The notes beneath the pieces were generated by a model. That model saw only the letters and a list, made by a program, of their open reading frames with translations, made no database searches and was not told the DNA's origin. Made by a program: the position numbers and the translations under genes. Positions 57,096 to 64,000 of a stretch of DNA of 64,000 nt are shown piece after piece. Every line of letters starts with the position of its first letter. Position 1 is the first letter of the stretch. This DNA is from Neostapfia colusana. Lineage: Eukaryota; Streptophyta; Magnoliopsida; Poales; Poaceae. The stretch is from assembly GCA_030760725.1 (NCBI GenBank), contig JASWHV010000008.1:59123671-59187670 (forward strand), in the 5' to 3' direction.

Positions 57096-58280
57096 ATGGT
57101 GAGAGGAAACGCCGGCCGAAGAAACGCCCGTGACAACCAAGAGGATGGTCACGATGAAGTTCCTGTTAACCCCGGAGCTGGCGAGAACCACCTGGAACAG
57201 TTGATGGCCATGCAGAACCAACTATGCAAACTATGATCCAAACTTTGGGTCAATTGCAGGCCAACAACAACAACCCTGTTTTGGCGCCAACGCCACCACC
57301 ACCACCACCGGCTCATAACAGGTTGGGAGAGTTCATGAGGACTCGACCACCCAACTCTGCTCAAGCTAGTGATCCCATGGAGGCCGATGATTGGTTGAAA
57401 TCCATGGAGAAGAAGCTTGCCATAGTACAGTGCAATGACCGAGAGAAGGTTCACTTTGCGTCGCACCAACTTATGGGAGCCACCGCTGACTGGTGGGATG
57501 CCTTAAGCAACGCTCATGTCGATCCGGAGACAATCACTTGGACTGAGTTCAAGGAAAGTTTCCGTTCTCATTATATCCCTGCTGGTGTAATGATGCTCAA
57601 GAGACAGGAGTTCGAAGGTCTCCGCCAAGGACAGAGAAGTGTGAATGAGTACCTCAACAAGTTCACACAACTGTCCTGGTATGCCCCCAAAGATGTCAAC
57701 TCCGACCAGAGGAAGCAATACCTGTTCATGAGAGGGTTGAACAATGAGATTCAGGTTCAGCTCCTCAACAATGACTACGCAAGCTTTCCCAAGCTGGTTG
57801 ACAAGGCTATAGTGGTTGAAAGCAAGATCCGAGAGATCGAGCAAGAGTGCAAGAGGAAGATGCCATACCAGCCTCAAGGGAGCAACGTACGACCTCGGTA
57901 CATGCCCCCAACTGCACCGCAGTATGGATCGACCACTCCTGCATACCGCCCTAGTCAGCCACCACAGCAACGACCCGTTGCACCAGCACCTTGTGTGCCC
58001 ATGCCTCCTGTGCCCTGACCTAACGTGGGAGCTCCTGTTCAAAACCCCCGCCCCAACGTACCTGCTGCTGTAGGCAACCGGGCATGCTTTGCATGCGGGG
58101 AAATAGGACACTTCGCGAACCAGTGCCCGAGGAGAGGCCTCGGACAGCAAGGTAACGTGCCCAAGCAGAATCCGCGACCGAACGGAGGGGACAATCAAGG
58201 AAACCGGGGACAGCAGAACTATGCTCGCGGCAACGTGAACCATGTCTCTGCTGAGGAAGCACAACAGGCTGAGGATGTCG
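57096..58280 (+). pseudogene. F4 gag
   Basis: The ATG is at 57096. The one-base loss near 57222 is shared with F1. The open frame from 57224 has MEADDWLKSMEKKLAIVQC and WTEFKESFRSHYIPAGVMM, a stop at 58016-58018, then in the same frame the CCHC knuckle CFACGEIGHFANQC. Confidence 0.88.
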
Positions 58281-60475
58281 TAATTGGTATGTTCCTTGCC
58301 AACTCCAACCCAGCCACCATCTTATTTGATTCTGGAGCATCACATTCCTTCATATCATCCAAATATGTTGTCAAGCATAACCTACCCGTATCCCACTTAG
58401 AATGTGCTGTGTTAGTTAATTCTCCCGGAGGAGAAATGAGTACTAATATAGTGTGTCCAAAAGTAAGCCTTAAAATAAGGGGGTAGACTTCCTTGCCAAT
58501 CTTATTGTCTTGGATTCCCAAGAGATTGACATAATACTCGGGATGGATTGGTTAAACAAGCACAACGGGGTAATCCAATGTGCTGAAAGAAGCGTGCAAT
58601 TAACAAATGAGCACGACATCCGTGTCGAGTTTGAGTCAACCCAACAAACCACTGAAAAGGCAATTTTGAACCACGTTGGAGGAGCAACATTGGACAGCAT
58701 TCCAGTGGTTCAAGAATTCTCGGACGTATTTCCAGAAGAGCTTCCAGGTATGCCCCCTGATCGGGACATTGAGTTTGCCATTGATTTGGTACCTGAAACT
58801 GCACCCATAGCAAAGAGACCCTATAGGATGCCCATCAATGAGCTAGTAGAACTCAAGAAGCAAATTCAGGAGCAGTTGGAGAAGGGTTTTATACGTCCAA
58901 GCTCGTCGTCATGGGGAGCCCCCGTGCTCTTCGTAGACAAGAAGGATGGAACCCAAAGGATGTGCGTGGACTATAGGTCTCTCAATGAGGTAACAATCAA
59001 GAACAAATACCCTCTGCCCCGTCTAGAGGACCTATTCGTCCAAATGAAAGGAGCCCGAGTGTTCTCCAAGATTGATCTTCGGTCGGGATATTTCCAGCTG
59101 AAGATTAAGCCCTCCGATATACTCAAGACTACCTTCCGAACACGGTATGGTTCGTATGAATATACCGTCATGTCTTTTGGGTTAACAAATGCACCGGCAC
59201 ACTTCATGTACCTCATGAACAAGGTTTTTATGGAGTACTTGGATAAGTTCGTCGTGGTTTTCATTGACGACATTATGGTGTATTCAAAAAGTGAGGAGGA
59301 GCATGAAGAACATTTGAAATTGACCTTGCAGAAAATGCGTGAGCATCAATTGTATGCCAAGCTTAACAAGTGTCAATTCTGGCTAAAGGAGATATCGTTC
59401 CTAGGCCACATTATCTCTGAAGAAGGGGTATCGGTTGATCTCGGGAAAGTGAGAGATGTTCTGAAGTGGGACCAGCCGCAAAACGTGAGGGATATTCGGA
59501 GTTTTCTTGGGACGGCTGGATACTACCGACGCTTTATTAAAGACTTCTCTAAGATAGCAAAGCCTATGACTGAGTTGCTAACGAAGGGAAAAGCCTTTGA
59601 GGAGCTCAAGAAAAGGCTAACCACAGCGCCGGTCTTGATATTGCCGGACGTAAGCAAGAGCTTTGACATATATTGTGACGCATTCATACAGGGACTCGGA
59701 TGTGTGCTCATGCAAGAAGGACAAGTGGTAGCCTATGCCTCACGACAATTAAAGAAGCACGAGCTTAATTACCCTACACATGACTTGGAGCTAGCAGCAG
59801 TAGTGCATGCATTGAAGATTTGGAGACATTATATCCTTGGTCATCGATGTGAGATCTATACGGATCATAAAAGCCTCAAGTACATATTTACACAAACGGA
59901 CTTGAATTTGAGGCAACGTCGATGGTTGGAACTTATCAAGGATTACGATGTTGGAATCAACTACCACCCCGGGAAGGCCAATGTAGTAGTTGATGCATTG
60001 AGCCGGAAGGGAGCATGTCACCAACTCACGGTTCGGGAACTACCACCCAAACTACGTAAGGAGTTCGAACGGTTACACCTCGGATTCTTGAACAACATGG
60101 AAATGATGGAGATCCACTCTTCATTGGAGCGAGAGATAAGAGATGGCCAAGCAACGGATGAGGAGATCAAGGAGATCAACGAAGGATCCGACAAGGAATA
60201 GAGAAGGATTTCAAAGAAGATGAGAAGGGTACGCTTTGGCTAGGAAAAAGGATTTGTGTGCCTAACGTGAGGCACATCCGCGACATGATATTAAAAGAGG
60301 CACATGATTCACCCTATTCCATACATCCCGGAAGTACCAAAATGTACAAGGACTTGAAAACTTGTTATTGGTGGGATGGTATGAAAAGGGACATAGCCGA
60401 ATACGTTGCCCTATGCGACACATGCCAACGGGTGAAGGCCGAACATCAAAGACCCGCTGGATTGTTGCAACCTTT
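58281..60475 (+). pseudogene. F4 pol, first part: protease, RT, RNase H, start of integrase
   Basis: The protease has LFDSGASHSFISSKYVVKH. A one-base loss in a G run near 58480 shifts the frame; RT and RNase H are then open over 563 codons (58510-60201), with VVFIDDIMVYSKS and YTDHKSLKYIFTQTDL. A 30-bp in-frame loss near 59597 removes a short stretch that F1 keeps. The RNase H start has YCDAFIQG in place of YCDAS. A further frameshift lies near 60185. Integrase starts (CDTCQRVKAEHQ) and is cut at GAAGG by F5. Confidence 0.88.
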
Positions 60476-60480
60476 GAAGG

Positions 60481-63400
60481 TGTGACACCCTCATCTCGGG
60501 TGTCAGCATATTTTTCATGTTTTATGAAGAATAAAAACATTTTAAGAAAAGAAGGAACAGAGACAAGTATCCAAAGGATAGCCAATAAAGCTCTCGAAGA
60601 ACACCGAAGGCAACTTCCACGGCCAGCAGACCACGTGGCGCGTTCGGAGCTCATCCCCGAGAAATTTGGGAGAGGTCCGCCGTTAAACTAGCTACGTGGC
60701 AGGCTCGGGGGTCACCTCCGCAATTGAAAAGAGGTCCGACCCTGTGGGACACGTGCTGCCCGCGGAGATAGCCTCTGCGGAAGAAGCAAAGGCATTTTTC
60801 ATAGGACACGTGTCATCCCTGGAGCTAGTCCTCGCAGAAATAAGAGGGCCAGTCGCGGGGGATACATGTCAATCTCGGAGCTCATCTCAGAGAAGTCCGG
60901 ATCTATCGAACACGTGTCGCCACCGGAGCTTATCACCGGAAGGTCCGTCGCAGCTAAACACGTGTCGACCTCGGGGCATGTCCCTGAGGAAAGGAGAGCG
61001 GAAAGACCGGCACCCACACGTGGCGTGCGCGGAGCTCGTCTCCGAAGAAGAGGGAGGTCTCGATCGATTGACACGCGGCACAACCGGAGCTCGTCTCTGC
61101 GGATGAGGAGATACCAGGCCCGGAGGACACGTGGAGCTTCCGGAGCTCATCATCACGGAGGTAACGAGTTCTGGAGCAGTTGTTACGTGTAAGGACACCG
61201 GTACGCAACAGAAACCGATCTAAAATCCACGATGGTTACCAAAGATAAGACGTCAGGATCTAACAAAGATCTGAATAAGACTCTTATTCGGGATCCGATC
61301 AGATTAGGACTCTTCTCTTCCCAATTATAAATAGAACCCAAAACCTCTGGCCGAAACCACGAACTTCTCTTTCTACTCCTGAGCCGACGACTTAGAGCCC
61401 TAGCCCTAACTCGCCGAGCAAAACATCGCCGAAGCACAACAAGGGAGATCATCGAAGGAGAACCAAGCGGTCTGAGGAGGACCCCGAAGACAAGAAGAAC
61501 GTGAGGTAGGACTTCAATACCACCTTACGACATCATGTTGTTCATCTCTTTGCGTCTGTTCTTCGATTCCTTTTGAACAAAAGCCTTTTCATGGGCAGAA
61601 CACTCGATGATCAGTTTGATCTAAAGACAAGATCATCGCCACGTTCATCTTTGATCTGAACACCTCTGACCATGCAAGCCATGCAAGAACACCAGATCAA
61701 TCTAATAGAACTAATCGTAGGATAGCATGCATGTGCATCATCGCATCTAGTTTAGGGTTTGTGCATGATATTGATTGCTGTGAATTTGTATGCACGTGAA
61801 TCCTACATAGCAGGACAAACTCAGGAAGCTGTCTACGACGAGCTGCAGCAACAAGGTTTTGAGAATCAAGAACAACCGGAACCGCAAGAACAAGGCAAGT
61901 GCCCCTTGACCATATTGATCCTATGTTTTGGGAATCTGTTTTGTTTTGCGAAAAGGTGTGTGTGCTGAGTCAAACATGATGGGAAACCCTTTTATAGAAG
62001 TTTACTAGCTTTGGTTAAACCACCCTTGTCGCCTGGGAAGTTTATAAGTCGGGTATGGTTTTTGCTTTATGCTTCGCTGAATCTATGGGATTGGGGAGCG
62101 AGATAGATGTGTCTAGCTAACTGCACTCGTAATGATAACGAGAGAACTAATGATGTTAATGAACATGGATCGGAGGGAGATCTAGGCAAGCCTGGGTTTG
62201 TGGTAGCATGAGATGGTGGTTTTACTTGCCGTAGATCTAAGGACCGGTTCATGCATGCACATGCCAGGATAACAGTGCCACCACAAGGCCAAATATGGGT
62301 GCGGCTTAGCTGAGTAATTAGGTAAGTTGCTAGAGTGTTATGGACTGTGGAAGGCGCGGGGAATGGGAGTCGAGTGAGGACTGCCCTGGGAACTGCATGG
62401 CACAAGAGGGGGCCCGTGGGTGGGAGAATTGGAGATTCTAGCCTGCCGGTGAAACCTTAGTGAGTCCATACATCTAGTAACCCCTTTGTAAAAGCTATTT
62501 TGTGATCTCTTGACCATACACCGACGGATGTGTACTGGTATAATGGAGGTTCTGCAGTCGCCGACGGGTGACAAAATCACAAACTTGTGGGTAAAGAGGT
62601 ACAAACTCTGCAGAGTTATTAAAACTATCATGATAGCCGAGCTTACGGTCACGAGCACCTGGCTAAACTGCCATGATTAGATGGGACGGTTACTGGGATG
62701 GTTATTGGAATGGTTATTGGGAAGGTTCTTGGTTATGGTTATTGATTATGGTTTGGTTTGGGACTGTGGAGTCCGGGAGATGAGATGGTTGCATGATTGA
62801 TGGGTCATGACATGAGATTGGTCTCGGTGCGAGACGAGGTTGTTTCATGAGGTGAGATGGTAGCGAATACGAGGAGGTATTCGTGAGTATGAATAAAAGA
62901 TTGGTTAATGTTCGGATGGAACACAGGAAGTGATGGAGGTATGTTGGTAATTTAATACATGTTGGGATTACATTTAAACTTAAGTTGTTGTTTTATCATG
63001 GTTTTTATAGAACTGCTTTTCTGCAAATAAACCTTTTTATGCCTACCTTGTTTATGAGCTGCATATCATGTGTTTTCCCGCACTTGCTGAGTACATCATT
63101 GTACTCAAACTTGCATTATTATTTCTTCATCAACAGCAAGAGAAGACTACTATGAAGACCGAGTATAGCATTATGGCGTGTGATCTGTTCTCAACCTTGC
63201 CTGTGGTGGGAGTAGAGATGGAGCCACTTCTGCTTAGTTTTGCTTCCGTATTAGTTTTTGCTTCCGCATTTAAATAAGGACTTCCGCTGCATAGAATTAA
63301 GATTTCTGCTGTGAGCATGAGTCCAAGATTCATGAGGTGTTGTAATAAACTCTGTTATTCGTGGTAATATATAATCTGAATTCAGTTTGTGGAACGTATG

Positions 63401-63481
63401 TGTATGTGTGATGAACATCCTGGGCATACATATGCATTAGTTCTCGGTTCCGTGGCTTTCCACAGAATTGAGGGTGTCACA
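60481..63481 (+). mobile_element. F5: solo LTR of the F family
   Basis: A 3,001-bp LTR from TGTGACACCC to GGGTGTCACA with target duplication GAAGG (60476-60480 and 63482-63486) lies inside the integrase of F4. It carries a CACGTG array (about 60620-61140), TATA box at 61326, mini-exons, stem-loop, and no internal sequence. It is thus an F element that landed in an F element and then collapsed. Confidence 0.93.
61814..63168 (+). CDS. F5 LTR copy of the candidate two-exon peptide (61814-61894 and 63137-63168)
   Basis: The 81-nt block is open with CAG acceptor and AAG/GCAAGT donor. The second block after CAACAG keeps REDYYEDRV and ends at TAG 63166-63168, in frame when joined in phase 1. Confidence 0.38.
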
Positions 63482-63486
63482 GAAGG

Positions 63487-64000
63487 TACCATAGTGGAAG
63501 TGGGAGGACATCAGTATGGATTTCATCGTCGGATTGCCATGTACCCAGTCGGGTTATGACTCCATCTGGGTAATCGTGGACCGATTGATGAAAACTGCCC
63601 ATTTTCTCCCTATAAGGGCCAATTACAACGTTGCACAATTAGCCGAGTTGTACATGGAGCAGATCGTGTGCCGCCATGGAGTCCCGAAGAGGATAGTCTC
63701 AGATCGAGGTTCTCAGTTTACCTCTAGATTTTGGACGAAGCTGCAGAAAGCCATGGGTACACGACTGGACTTTAGCTCCGCCTATCACCCACAAACCAAT
63801 GGGCAAACCGAAAGGACAAACCAAATTTTGGAGGACATGTTGAGAGCTTGCGCCTTGAAACGTGGGCGTAGTTAGGATAGGAGTTTACCGTACGCCAAAT
63901 TCTCCTATAACAATAGCTATCAAGCTAGCTTGAAGATGTCACCTTTTGAAGCATTATATGGTAGACGGTGTAGAACGCCGCTGTTTTGGAACGAGACCAG
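63487..64000 (+). pseudogene. F4 pol, second part: integrase core
   Basis: It continues directly from 60475 with MDFIVGLPCTQSGYDSIWV, IVSDRGSQFTSRFW and AYHPQTNGQTERTNQ; stops lie just after the F5 site (near 63492) and at 63873-63875. It runs off the window. The D, D and E positions of the catalytic triad that can be seen are kept. Confidence 0.88.

Larger units (their letters stand above)
51354..64000 (+). mobile_element. Element F3/F4: mosaic F-family retrotransposon running off the window
   Basis: The parts are 5' LTR (51354-54393), PBS, leader with solo LTR H, a gag fragment, a second leader and gag, then pol split by solo LTR F5. The first leader/gag piece and the second belong to different sequence variants. 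The 3' LTR is not in view. Confidence 0.85.

Noticed and set aside
1..64000. Host protein-coding genes or an active autonomous element
   Set aside because: Every long frame has retrotransposon motifs and each polyprotein has stops or frameshifts. G comes closest but still has several breaks in pol.

Overview
This window looks like repeat-dense nuclear DNA of a large-genome flowering plant, most likely a grass. It consists almost entirely of nested LTR retrotransposons. Most are Ty3/gypsy chromoviruses with initiator-Met-tRNA primer sites and long (3 to 4.2 kb) LTRs. I found no host gene, tRNA, rRNA or CRISPR array. Every polyprotein gene is broken by stops or frameshifts. The letters below are my own labels.

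Layout. Element C (1-8494, plus strand, CRM-like) carries zinc knuckle, protease, RT, RNase H, integrase and a 3' LTR. It is split by a 4,041-bp solo LTR, E1 (1192-5232), with target duplication TAACA. C sits in an E2-type LTR fragment (8495-10276) followed by a piece of E3 leader (10277-10938). A filler junction then leads into the minus-strand pol, gag, leader, PBS and 5' LTR of E2 (10947-21265). E2 is itself inserted in the leader of E3 (21266-27046). The 8495-10938 block repeats 19490-21910, so roughly 11 kb was probably duplicated in tandem and C then landed in the left copy.

From 27047 a plus-strand family, F, dominates. F1 has a truncated 5' LTR, then gag-pol with a chromodomain. Its 3' LTR is split by a complete minus-strand element G (35554-48227, target duplication ATCAC). 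F1 abuts a sliver of another F RT gene (50612-50758), then a partial LTR K (50759-51353). F3/F4 follows to the window end. It carries a solo LTR, H, in its leader (54418-55952, GGTTG), a mosaic duplicated leader/gag, and an F solo LTR, F5, in its integrase (60481-63481, GAAGG).

Three signals go beyond ordinary retrotransposon content. First, the leader of G, upstream of gag, holds an extra reading frame of about 250 codons. It opens with a near copy of the histone H3 tail around lysine 9, in an element whose pol ends in a chromodomain. Second, the LTRs of E1, E2, F and G contain two small acidic exon-like blocks. They are separated by about 1.0-1.3 kb, are consistent with a phase-1 GC-AG intron, and keep the same frame in four diverged families. 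Third, two RNA hairpins with compensatory changes recur in these LTRs. The F LTRs also carry a roughly 54-bp tandem array centred on CACGTG.
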